Source of the DNA: CAMLIZ01 sp040758375
GTDB lineage: Bacteria > Pseudomonadota > Gammaproteobacteria > Burkholderiales > Burkholderiaceae_C
DNA length: 64,000 nucleotides
Direction of reading: 5' to 3'
Assembly (NCBI GenBank): GCA_040758375.1
Contig: JBFLWE010000001.1
Span: 61,629-125,628 of the forward strand
Shown: piece after piece, positions 1 through 6,419 of the stretch
Numbering within the stretch: the stretch's first letter is position 1
How the letters are laid out: each line of letters begins with the position of its first letter
The notes under the pieces: model-generated
The model's input: the letters and a program-made list of their open reading frames with translations, nothing else
What the model was told of the DNA's origin: nothing
Databases searched by the model: none
Made by a program: the position numbers and the translations under genes

Positions 1-1
1 C

Positions 2-184
2 CCTGCGCGCCTGATCCACCGCGAAGCGAACCCATCCCACCCCACACCCCGTGCGCGAGGCGCCCGCGGGGACGACTGTGAACTTGACGCCTCTAGCGAC
101 CGTGCGATCTTTGATCTGACGCCGGCCGCGAAGCAGCAGATCCAACTGACCCGGCTGCGTGCAGCCAGGAAGGCACGGACATGA
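2..184 (+). CDS. C-terminal end of an unidentified protein (5' end outside window)
   Basis: A reading frame is open from the window edge to a TGA at 182-184 and ends in a basic tail (motif LTRLRAARKART). Its stop overlaps the ATG of the next gene in an ATGA arrangement, which is typical of translationally coupled operon genes and is the main reason for calling it. About 60 residues are visible and I recognise no domain. Given the excisionase and integrase downstream it is probably part of the same mobile-element operon. Open frames are common by chance in DNA this GC-rich, so confidence is moderate at best. Confidence 0.4.
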   Translation, partial: PARLIHREANPSHPTPRARGARGDDCELDASSDRAIFDLTPAAKQQIQLTRLRAARKART

Positions 185-540
185 CTGCAGTGACACCTCT
201 CTTCTACGACCTGCGCGAGACGGCGACGATGCTGCGCGTGGACTACTCCACCGCCTGGAACCTGGTGAACACCGGCCAGCTGAAAGCGATGCAGATCGGC
301 CGGCGCTGGAAAGTGACGCAGGCCGCCATCGATGCCTTCGTGCAGCAAGGCACCGAGGCCGTGCAGCAACGCGCGCAGGGCCATCGCAACGCATGTGAAC
401 GCATTGGAGGCAGGACATGGGCATCCTCAAACGAGGCAACACCTGGTGGATCGACATCACCGCGCCAGGTGGCCAGCGCGTTAGACAGTCGGCTGAGACA
501 ACTGACCGCAAGGCCGCGAAGGAACTCCACGACCGGCTGA
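181..540 (+). CDS. Excisionase-family HTH DNA-binding protein
   Basis: A 119-residue protein whose first ~60 residues look like a MerR-type/excisionase winged helix-turn-helix (HTH_17): a short N-terminal segment with YDLRETATMLRV, then a recognition-helix region ending in the typical KAMQIGRRWKVTQAAIDAF. Proteins of this type act as recombination directionality factors or repressors for a neighbouring tyrosine integrase. The start overlaps the stop of the upstream frame (ATGA), and the last ~120 bases overlap the integrase start, so the three genes are packed together. The C-terminal half, which runs into the integrase gene, is low in recognisable structure and may be functionally irrelevant. 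The family call is fairly secure; the specific role as excisionase is inferred from position. Confidence 0.75.
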   Translation: MTAVTPLFYDLRETATMLRVDYSTAWNLVNTGQLKAMQIGRRWKVTQAAIDAFVQQGTEAVQQRAQGHRNACERIGGRTWASSNEATPGGSTSPRQVASALDSRLRQLTARPRRNSTTG

Positions 541-1457
541 AGCACGACCTGTGGCGCCAGGCCAAGCTGGGCGACAAGCCCCGCTACACCTGGGAAGACG
601 CGGCCCTGCGCTGGCTGAACGAGCAGGGCCACAAGGCGTCGATCCGCGACGACGCGAAGAAGATCGAGTTCCTCACCCCGTTCTTCAAGCGCCTGCCGCT
701 GACCGAGCTGACCTGGGACCGCATGCAGGCCGTGGTGGAAGGCCAGAAGGGCGACAAGGCGCCGGCCACGCGCAACCGCTACTACCAGCTGCTGCGGTCC
801 ATCCTGCGGCGGGCCATGCGCGAGTGGAACTGGATCGACAGCGTGCCCACCATCCGGCTGCACCGCGAACCCGAGGGCCGGGTGCGCTACCTCACGCCCA
901 CCGAGATCGACACCTTCCTGCGCAACCTGCCTGAGCACCTGCGCTCACTGACGCGCTTCACCATCGCCACCGGCCTGCGGCGAGCCAACGTGCTGGGCCT
1001 GAAGTGGAGCCAGATCGACATGCAGCGCCAGGTGATGACCGTGGCCGCCAGCGACATCAAGAGCCGCAAGACGCTGGGCATACCGCTGAACGCCACGGCC
1101 ATGGAGATCCTGCGCGCGCAGATCGGCAAGCACGACGAGTTCGTCTTCGTCTACAAGGGCAAGCGGCTGAACGCCACGGTGAACACCGCCTGGCGCAACG
1201 CGCTGAAGAAGTCGGGTATCGAGGACTTCCGCTTCCACGACACCCGCCACACCTGGGCCAGCCTGCTGATCCAGAACGGCGTGCCCAAGGGCATGATCAA
1301 GGAGATGGGCGGCTGGAAGTCGGACTCGATGGTGGAGCGGTATGCGCACCTGGCGCCGGAGCACCTTGCGAGGCATGCGGCGGTGATTGATGATCTGCTG
1401 CGAAAGGACGTGGAGCCCTCCCCTTTGCAGCCCGTCAAGTCGGTCAAGCGCACATAG
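417..1457 (+). CDS. Tyrosine recombinase / phage-type integrase
   Basis: A 346-residue site-specific recombinase that would cut and rejoin DNA at attachment sites to integrate or excise an element. The N-terminal ~50 residues are an Arm-type binding region (KRGNTWWIDI), followed by a SAM-like core-binding domain to ~residue 150. The catalytic domain shows Arg188 in the TGLRR box, His274-x-x-Arg277 in FHDTRHTW, Trp300 in GGW and the nucleophile Tyr309 in VERYAHL. All expected catalytic residues are present, so the enzyme should be active. The ATG at 417 follows a GGAGG ribosome site. I found no tRNA or obvious att repeat in the window, so neither element boundary can be placed. Confidence 0.93.
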   Translation: MGILKRGNTWWIDITAPGGQRVRQSAETTDRKAAKELHDRLKHDLWRQAKLGDKPRYTWEDAALRWLNEQGHKASIRDDAKKIEFLTPFFKRLPLTELTWDRMQAVVEGQKGDKAPATRNRYYQLLRSILRRAMREWNWIDSVPTIRLHREPEGRVRYLTPTEIDTFLRNLPEHLRSLTRFTIATGLRRANVLGLKWSQIDMQRQVMTVAASDIKSRKTLGIPLNATAMEILRAQIGKHDEFVFVYKGKRLNATVNTAWRNALKKSGIEDFRFHDTRHTWASLLIQNGVPKGMIKEMGGWKSDSMVERYAHLAPEHLARHAAVIDDLLRKDVEPSPLQPVKSVKRT

Positions 1458-1923
1458 AGTCGGGCCGCCCATCCATCGGGCTGCTGCCCTCCGTCCTCGC
1501 GCGCGCCCAGGCCTCCGCCAGCGCGGCAACTTTCAAGGTCGGGGTTCCGGCCTCCAACGCCGCTGCCACGCTTCTGCCCCCAAGGGCTCCGTGGTCGCGC
1601 AGCCAGAACATCAGCTTCTCGGTGTCATGGAGCGGCCGCAGCGCGCGGCAGATCGCACCTGCGGTCAATTGATCCAGGCTCAGAAACGCCTTGGGGTAGT
1701 ACTCGCTGCCGTCGATGGCGATGCTGACCACCTCGCCACTTGCGGTGGCCGTCGCCACGGTCTCCTGGGGGATCCCCCACGCCTGTGCCAGTTGCGGCCT
1801 GAGTACCACGAGCCCTTCCTCGATCCATCGGGCGCGCGCCACTGCGCCGCGGGCATGAGCAGCTACCAGGCCGCCTCGTGTCGACCCCTGATCCTCGATA
1901 TCGCCGGGCAACTTCAAGCGCAC
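1444..1923 (-). CDS. Conserved hypothetical protein, possibly antitoxin-like
   Basis: A 159-residue protein with a coherent composition: a region around WGIPQETVATATASGEV, a DGSEYYPKAFLSLD segment, and a helical part with ICRALRPLHDTEKLMFWLRD. I recall similar proteins annotated only as hypothetical in Burkholderiales accessory regions, and the final helical part resembles the C-terminal region of Xre/MbcA/ParS antitoxins; this is a weak impression. The only available start is a GTG at 1921-1923, with AGGAG very close to it. The frame upstream is open back to the TGA that ends the 1966-2205 gene. Its last bases overlap the integrase 3' end in convergent orientation. Confidence 0.6.
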   Translation of the reverse strand: MRLKLPGDIEDQGSTRGGLVAAHARGAVARARWIEEGLVVLRPQLAQAWGIPQETVATATASGEVVSIAIDGSEYYPKAFLSLDQLTAGAICRALRPLHDTEKLMFWLRDHGALGGRSVAAALEAGTPTLKVAALAEAWARARTEGSSPMDGRPDSMCA

Positions 1924-1965
1924 ATCTCCTGTAAAGAACTCACCAGGCGAAGAACATGCTGACGT

Positions 1966-2205
1966 TCACTGTCGACGCGGGGCTCTGGAAGGAAAAGGCC
2001 TTGGAGCGGGAGAACGATCGATGGCGGACGCGCGCTCGACCGCGTCGATATCAGCCTCCATGGCGGCCATGGCCTCTTCGAGAAGGAGGCTTGGCCGCGG
2101 ATCGTTCAGCGCGTCCTGGATCTCCACGGCGAGCCATCGGTTGTGTGCTGCGGTCTGATGACCGGTTCGCATCAGTTTGGCTTGGCTGGTGTCGCGGGGG
2201 CTCAT
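1966..2205 (-). CDS. Stability-determinant / RelB-like antitoxin
   Basis: A 79-residue protein with the pattern RWLAVEIQDALNDPRPS followed by LEEAMAAMEADI, which matches the short stability-determinant antitoxins usually paired with RelE/ParE toxins. The start is set at the internal ATG (2205) because the family begins shortly before the RW motif; the ATG at 2250 would add 15 residues. No RelE/ParE-like toxin follows; the next gene on the strand is the 159-residue protein at 1444-1923. It may be an orphan antitoxin left by rearrangement, or the neighbour may be an unusual partner. Confidence 0.55.
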   Translation of the reverse strand: MSPRDTSQAKLMRTGHQTAAHNRWLAVEIQDALNDPRPSLLLEEAMAAMEADIDAVERASAIDRSPAPRPFPSRAPRRQ

Positions 2206-2250
2206 GCCGTTCACGTGGGTGGCTTTGTCTTGGCGACGGTTCCGTCGCAT

Positions 2251-2579
2251 TCAAGGTGGAAGCATCATGCGCAATTGACTGCCCCGGCGCAACGGCCGTG
2301 TGCGGCGGGAGCGAGACTCAGTAAGAATGCTGGTGCGGATCGCCAGTCGTCCACGGAACTCGTGGCCCTACGATTCGCCGACTCCGCCAGGGAGGCGGCG
2401 CGGCCCACGGCAGCGGTGTTGTCGAGGTCTTTGGCCAGAGAGAGCCGAGGACGCAACCGCCACCTTGCGTCGCCTCGGCGCTATGGTCGCAAACAGGCCG
2501 AATGAGCGACTTTAATGTTTATGTCAACTCGTGGCGTGCATAGCCGAACAGATGCGCTCCGTACGGTGCAGCTACAGCC
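2251..2579. other. Non-coding stretch, no supported gene
   Basis: About 330 bases separate the antitoxin-like gene from the next minus-strand gene. Short open frames exist on both strands, but none has a ribosome site, a recognisable motif or a neighbour overlap. I see no RNA gene or strong inverted repeat. Confidence 0.5.
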
Positions 2580-2861
2580 CTACGCAGCCTTGCGCTTGGT
2601 CGGCGCTCTGTCAGCGCCCGCCACCACAACGTGGCCGGTGCTCTGGCGCACAAGAGTACCGTTCTTACCCGACAAGGCTCCCGCTCGCTTGGCCGTGGAC
2701 TTGCCCAGGAACACTCCGCTCGCACTCTTAGGCTCGGCCGCGGCCATTTCGCGGACCTGATCCCGGGTGAACGCGCCTGAGGCAAACACACGCGCGGCTT
2801 TGTCCGCCATCCCCTGGGAGACGACGACAAACTTTCCGGGAGCAACTCGTACGCGCTTCAT
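2580..2861 (-). CDS. Small basic protein of unknown function, coupled to upstream gene
   Basis: A 93-residue basic protein starting MKRVRVAPGKFVVVSQGM and ending in a Lys/Arg-rich tail. It has no signal peptide or membrane segment and I do not recognise a family. The start is fixed by an ATGA overlap: its ATG occupies 2859-2861 while the stop of the upstream gene is at 2858-2860, so the two are likely translated together. The segment GVFLGKSTAKRAGALSGKNG could be a nucleic-acid or partner-binding part, but nothing visible proves it. Together with the upstream protein it forms a two-gene accessory unit next to the integrase. Confidence 0.6.
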   Translation of the reverse strand: MKRVRVAPGKFVVVSQGMADKAARVFASGAFTRDQVREMAAAEPKSASGVFLGKSTAKRAGALSGKNGTLVRQSTGHVVVAGADRAPTKRKAA

Positions 2862-3418
2862 AGTGCAACCTTCACAGACAGGTACTTTACCGGACCCACC
2901 GCAGGGTGTCGAATGGCCCCCTCCAGCACCCGTTCGTAATACCGCACAAGGCACGGGAACGGCTCATTGAGTCGAACTTCCCTGAGGTCGAGCAGCAGGG
3001 CAACTGCACGGGCGAACTGGAAAGCTGTCGGCGCGGTGACGCCGCGGATTCCACGTGCGTAAGGCGTGCGCTCAAGGTATTCAAGCGACACATGGCCGCC
3101 CTTGACCTGGATGCGCCCGTAGCACATCGCGCGCGGGCGGCCCGCACGCACCATCGCGTACATCCAGGCGTCCTGGTGCCGCACTCGCGAGAAGAAGATT
3201 TCTTCCCAGTTCCAGTGCACCTTCCGCCTTGGCCCGCCGCCTCGCTCAAACTGCATCGCGGCTGCTCTGGCGATCGGCTGGCTGATCAACTGCAGTTGAA
3301 GATCCGGCCTACCGAGCGTCTGGGCCAACCAGGTGTTGGTCTGGTCCAGCGCAGCGGCCAGCACCTCGTTCTTGTTCGTGAGCATGCGGCCGGAATCATA
3401 GTTGGCCTCCCCGGTCAC
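2858..3418 (-). CDS. Hypothetical protein, first gene of a coupled pair
   Basis: A protein of up to 186 residues from a GTG at 3418; an ATG at 3385 (MLTNKNEVLAAAL) is an alternative and would give 175 residues. It is rich in aromatic and charged residues (KVHWNWEEIFFSRVRHQDAW, then RAMCYGRIQVKGGHVSLEYL). The alternation of strands and helices, and the substrate-like stretch around CYGRIQ, faintly recall acetyltransferase-fold (GNAT) proteins, but I cannot support that. Its stop overlaps the start of the 93-residue gene. Neighbouring integrase and antitoxin-like genes suggest that the pair is mobile-element cargo. Confidence 0.6.
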   Translation of the reverse strand: MTGEANYDSGRMLTNKNEVLAAALDQTNTWLAQTLGRPDLQLQLISQPIARAAAMQFERGGGPRRKVHWNWEEIFFSRVRHQDAWMYAMVRAGRPRAMCYGRIQVKGGHVSLEYLERTPYARGIRGVTAPTAFQFARAVALLLDLREVRLNEPFPCLVRYYERVLEGAIRHPAVGPVKYLSVKVAL

Positions 3419-3517
3419 TACATCGCGCCCACGACGATCGCTGACCCGTCCACCTCGCTGAGAGGGAACCCTGTACTGACGAGGCGCCGACTTGTCGTCC
3501 GAGCGTGGAGACTCAAA

Positions 3518-3592
3518 CTACACCGTGGTGAACTGCCCCATCATGCCAGTGTCCTCGTGCTCGAGGATGTGGCAATGAAACATGAGAACGGT
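3518..3592 (-). pseudogene. C-terminal remnant of a multicopper oxidase (CopA-like)
   Basis: Read on the minus strand, this short stretch encodes TVLMFHCHILEHEDTGMMGQ followed by FTTV and a TAG stop. This is the C-terminal copper-binding end of a multicopper oxidase, with the His-Cys-His type 1/type 3 ligands and the axial Met region. The rest of the gene is missing: immediately upstream the sequence switches, in a different frame, to a DUF411 gene fragment. It is the scar of a deletion that joined two copper-resistance genes. Both families have intact copies in this window (DUF411 at 5954-6409; oxidases at 15754-17550 and 31189-32994). Confidence 0.8.
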
Positions 3593-3812
3593 CGGGCATG
3601 CCCAGGCGCCGGCGTTCGACTGACGCGTTGTGCACGTCCAGCGCCGCAACAGTGAACCCGGCCTCGCGAAGGTACCCAACCCAAACCGCGCAACAACTGC
3701 AGCTGCGGCTCTTGAACACCTGTACTTCGGCCCTCGGGGCAGCCGCCAGCGCGAAACCCGGCAGCGACGCGCCGATCACCACCACAGTCCCACGGCGCCA
3801 GTGGATCGTCTC
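3588..3812 (-). pseudogene. N-terminal remnant of a DUF411 copper protein
   Basis: The minus-strand frame reads EVQVFKSRSCSCCAVWVGYL then EAGFTVAALDV and VERRRLGMPDR, closely matching the intact DUF411 protein at 5954-6409 (EIQVFKGRSCGCCAVWVRHL ... VERRRLGMPDR). The similarity ends right after GMPDR, where the intact copy continues with the conserved SCHT motif; here a multicopper-oxidase tail follows out of frame. The expected N-terminal ATG is also absent: the matching region begins with ETIHWRRGT and has no start codon. The gene is therefore broken at both ends. Confidence 0.8.
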
Positions 3813-3884
3813 TGAAACCGGCAGTCGCGGCGACCTCTGGCGAACGCAAACGAACGACAATTCGCTGACGACGAGGTTCAGGAC

Positions 3885-4118
3885 ATGGAAAAGCCGTTTC
3901 ACCGCTTCACGGAGTTGTTTGCCCAACTCGGACTGCCCACCAGCGAGGACGGAATCCGTCAATTCATATCGACGCACCGGCCACTTCCCGGCGGCACCCG
4001 CATCGAGGACGCCGAGTTCTGGACGCAGTCGCAACGCCAGCTGCTGCGCGACCTCATCGGGCAGGACGCCGATTGGGCGGAGCTCGCCGACCAGTTGAAC
4101 GCTGCACTTCACTCCTAG
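3885..4118 (+). CDS. DUF2789 family protein
   Basis: A 77-residue soluble protein that matches the DUF2789 family along its length: MEKPFHRFTELFAQLGLP at the start, FISTHRPLP in the middle, and DAEFWTQSQRQLLRDLI with DADWAELADQLN near the end. No function is established for the family as far as I know; it is a small helical cytoplasmic protein. The ATG at 3885 follows a GAGG-like site. It stands alone on the plus strand, convergent with the MgtC-like gene and divergent from the DUF411 scar, and is probably an ordinary housekeeping-type gene caught between copper genes. Confidence 0.85.
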   Translation: MEKPFHRFTELFAQLGLPTSEDGIRQFISTHRPLPGGTRIEDAEFWTQSQRQLLRDLIGQDADWAELADQLNAALHS

Positions 4119-4151
4119 TCGCCGACGCCGTATCGCCCGGCGCGGCCATGC

Positions 4152-5435
4152 TCACAGGAACATGACGGCAAACGCGGCGAGCGCGCCGATCCCCATGCCG
4201 ATCGCGTACCCGCGCAGCACGGGCCGCCCCACCGCGGCGCCACCGGTGGTCCAGGCGATGCCGGCCTTCGTGCCCATGTTGACCAGCGTGGTCAGCCCGA
4301 TCGCCACGACGGTGGTTCCCACGCTCAAAGCACCGTTTGCCTGTGCGCGCGACATCGAGATCACCGTCGCATCGACGTCGGCCAGCCCGGAGACTGCCGC
4401 CAAGGCGTAGATGCCGGCATCTCCCAGCCATTGCCTTGCCGCCGGCACCAGCACCGCCATGGCAGCGAGGAAACCGCCGAACGCCAGCGCGGTGCCCAGG
4501 TCGAAGGTCGCGACGGGCTCGACCTCCTCGACAGGGCCTGCGGACTTCAGTTGTCGACGCCAATGCCAGCTGGCCAACAGAATCAGGGCCGAGCCCGTGA
4601 CCAACATCGGGACGCCCAGGCGTTGCAGCAGCGATGGCTGAATCAACGCGACCAGCACCGCCATGCGCAGGAACATCACGCCGCAGGCGGCCAGGGCTCC
4701 CGCGGCCGCGGCATCCGCCAGGGCAGGCTGACGGCGCGCCTGCCGAGCGAGCGCGAGCGTCGCCGCAGTCGACGACGCCAGCCCGCCGAGCAGGCCCGTC
4801 AGGAAGATGCCGCGTTGCGCGCCGGTTAGCCTCATCGCGAAGTGACCTGCCAGCGAAAGCCCTGCAATCAGAACCACCGCCCACCAGAGTCGGTACGGAT
4901 TCAGCGCTTGATAGGGCCCGTATCCGGCGTCCGGCAGGTTGGGCAGGATGACCACCGACAGGACGAGCAATTGCAGAGCCGCGCTGAGCTCACGAGACTC
5001 GACGCGTTGCAGCCATGCGTGCAGCGTCGGCTTCAGGTTCAGCAGCACCGTCGTGACCACCGCGGCCGCCAGCGCCAAGGCCGGCGCGCCGCGTGCCGCC
5101 AGCACGCCCAGCATGAAAGCCAGCAGGGTGGCGACTGCCGTCGTCACGCTCAGATTGCCCGTCTTCCGGGCGGCCTCACGGTACGACACGGCCAGCAGCA
5201 GCGACAGTCCGACGAATCCGCCGGGCAGGATCCAGGCACCCAGGTCCGCGGCGAGAGATCCCAGCACACCACCCAGGAGACCGACCAGCGCGAAGGTGCG
5301 AAGCCCTGCCACGCGGCCGCCTTCGGCCAGATCGCGATCTCGCCAACCGCGCTCGACGCCGATCAAGAGACCCACTGCAAGCGCTGCGACGAGACCTTCT
5401 GCCGTCGTCCAGGTTTCGATCGATGCCGTTGTCAT
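4152..5435 (-). CDS. MgtC/SapB-family membrane protein with DUF4010 domain
   Basis: A 427-residue integral membrane protein. The N-terminal ~140 residues carry the MgtC-like signature (GLLIGVERGWRDRD, then AGLRTFALVGLLGG), and the remainder is a DUF4010-type multi-helix region containing GLLGGLASSTAATLALARQA and VSGLADVDATVISMSRAQ. Such proteins are inner-membrane proteins of unclear transport role, some linked to Mg2+ stress. It is the last gene of the minus-strand run that begins upstream of cusC and lies 6 bases after the stop of the small membrane protein at 5442-5954, so it is probably co-transcribed with the metal-efflux genes. Its role in copper handling is inferred from context only. 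Confidence 0.85.
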   Translation of the reverse strand: MTTASIETWTTAEGLVAALAVGLLIGVERGWRDRDLAEGGRVAGLRTFALVGLLGGVLGSLAADLGAWILPGGFVGLSLLLAVSYREAARKTGNLSVTTAVATLLAFMLGVLAARGAPALALAAAVVTTVLLNLKPTLHAWLQRVESRELSAALQLLVLSVVILPNLPDAGYGPYQALNPYRLWWAVVLIAGLSLAGHFAMRLTGAQRGIFLTGLLGGLASSTAATLALARQARRQPALADAAAAGALAACGVMFLRMAVLVALIQPSLLQRLGVPMLVTGSALILLASWHWRRQLKSAGPVEEVEPVATFDLGTALAFGGFLAAMAVLVPAARQWLGDAGIYALAAVSGLADVDATVISMSRAQANGALSVGTTVVAIGLTTLVNMGTKAGIAWTTGGAAVGRPVLRGYAIGMGIGALAAFAVMFL

Positions 5436-5441
5436 GCTGCT

Positions 5442-5954
5442 TCAGCCCCGGCCGGGCAGTGTCCGTCCGATGGAAAGCGTTCCATGCAGATGGCGTCTCG
5501 CGAGCCACGCCACCAGCGGAGGGAGGATGAACCACTGGACCAAGGGCGCGAGCCCGACCCCAAGTCCGGGCACGACCGGCATCAATGCCGAGTACGACCA
5601 CGCCTGCACCCACCAGCCCCGCGTCGCGAACCACTCGATGCCGACCGTCACGACGATGCCGGTCGTGCTCAATCGTGCCAGGTCGGCGGCGGTCGGCGCG
5701 AGAAGCCAGCGTCGATCGCCGGCGAACCAACTGGCGAGCCCGTGCGCGACGAGCATGATCGCCGCATCCCCGACCGTCGCCTGGAGACAGCTCAGGACGA
5801 CGATGAGATGTGGCGCCTGCGCGTGACCCGCGAACAAGGGCGCTTGCAGCATCTCCCAGGGGAAGTTCACCAGCAGGGCAAACAGCGCGATGCTCGCCTC
5901 GGGCGCGATCGCCCGGAGCGCGCTGGCTCCTCCCGTGAGCGGCACCTGAGCCAT
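5442..5954 (-). CDS. Small multi-pass membrane protein of unknown function
   Basis: A 170-residue protein with about four hydrophobic segments (for example ASIALFALLVNFPWEMLQAP and STTGIVVTVGIEWFATRGWW). I do not recognise a named family, although the NFPWEMLQAPLF motif looks conserved rather than random. The start is set by the TGATG overlap with the end of the DUF411 gene (ATG at 5952-5954), which implies coupled translation. Its fixed place between the DUF411 gene and the MgtC-like gene in a cus operon suggests an accessory role in metal tolerance, but nothing in the sequence shows metal ligands. Confidence 0.75.
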   Translation of the reverse strand: MAQVPLTGGASALRAIAPEASIALFALLVNFPWEMLQAPLFAGHAQAPHLIVVLSCLQATVGDAAIMLVAHGLASWFAGDRRWLLAPTAADLARLSTTGIVVTVGIEWFATRGWWVQAWSYSALMPVVPGLGVGLAPLVQWFILPPLVAWLARRHLHGTLSIGRTLPGRG

Positions 5955-6409
5955 CAGCCCCGATGACTCGCGAAGACCGTGGCCTGTTCCGCCGCATCGA
6001 CCAGCAGAACCTGATAGGGCTCGTGCCGACCAGGTACTTCCATGCCCGGCGCTGAAGCGGGCATGCCCGGCACGGCCAGACCCAGGGCCTTCGGCCGCGT
6101 GTCCAGCAGTCGCCTGATGTCCGCTGCCGGCACATGTCCCTCGAGGACGTAGCCCCCGACCGTTGCCGTATGGCAGCTGCCGTAGCGATCGGGCATGCCA
6201 AGCCGCCTGCGCTCGACAACCGCGCTGTGAACATCCACCACGGCGACGCCGAAACCGGCCTCTCGCAAATGTCTGACCCACACCGCGCAGCATCCGCAGG
6301 ATCGGCCCTTGAACACCTGGATCTCGTCAGCGGTCGTTTTCGAGCGCGCGGCCCACGGCGCAAGTGCGACCAGGGTGCCGGTCCATTGCAGGATCTCGCG
6401 ACGTTTCAT
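5954..6409 (-). CDS. DUF411 metal-binding protein (CopG-like, periplasmic)
   Basis: A 151-residue protein of the DUF411 family found in copper and silver resistance operons. The N-terminus MKRREILQWTGTLVALAPWA has a twin-arginine-like, hydrophobic export signal. The mature part carries the CGCC metal motif in FKGRSCGCCAVWV and a second conserved SCHT motif, followed by VGGYVLEGHVPAADI. Cys and His residues likely bind Cu(I) or Ag(I). The ATG at 6409 follows AGGAGGAAATC; upstream in-frame ATGs lack a site. It lies 10 bases behind cusA and overlaps the next gene, so it belongs to the cusCBA operon. A broken second copy lies at 3588-3812. Confidence 0.88.
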   Translation of the reverse strand: MKRREILQWTGTLVALAPWAARSKTTADEIQVFKGRSCGCCAVWVRHLREAGFGVAVVDVHSAVVERRRLGMPDRYGSCHTATVGGYVLEGHVPAADIRRLLDTRPKALGLAVPGMPASAPGMEVPGRHEPYQVLLVDAAEQATVFASHRG

Positions 6410-6419
6410 GATTTCCTCC

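Noticed and set aside
243..938. Minus-strand frame opposite the integrase
   Set aside because: The integrase catalytic motifs on the plus strand are unambiguous.
2265..2456. Short minus-strand frame (63 codons)
   Set aside because: There is no ribosome site, overlap or recognisable motif; it is as likely chance as gene.
3813..4112. Minus-strand open frame upstream of the DUF411 remnant
   Set aside because: It is antisense to the DUF2789 gene; only the part from 3812 downwards matches DUF411.
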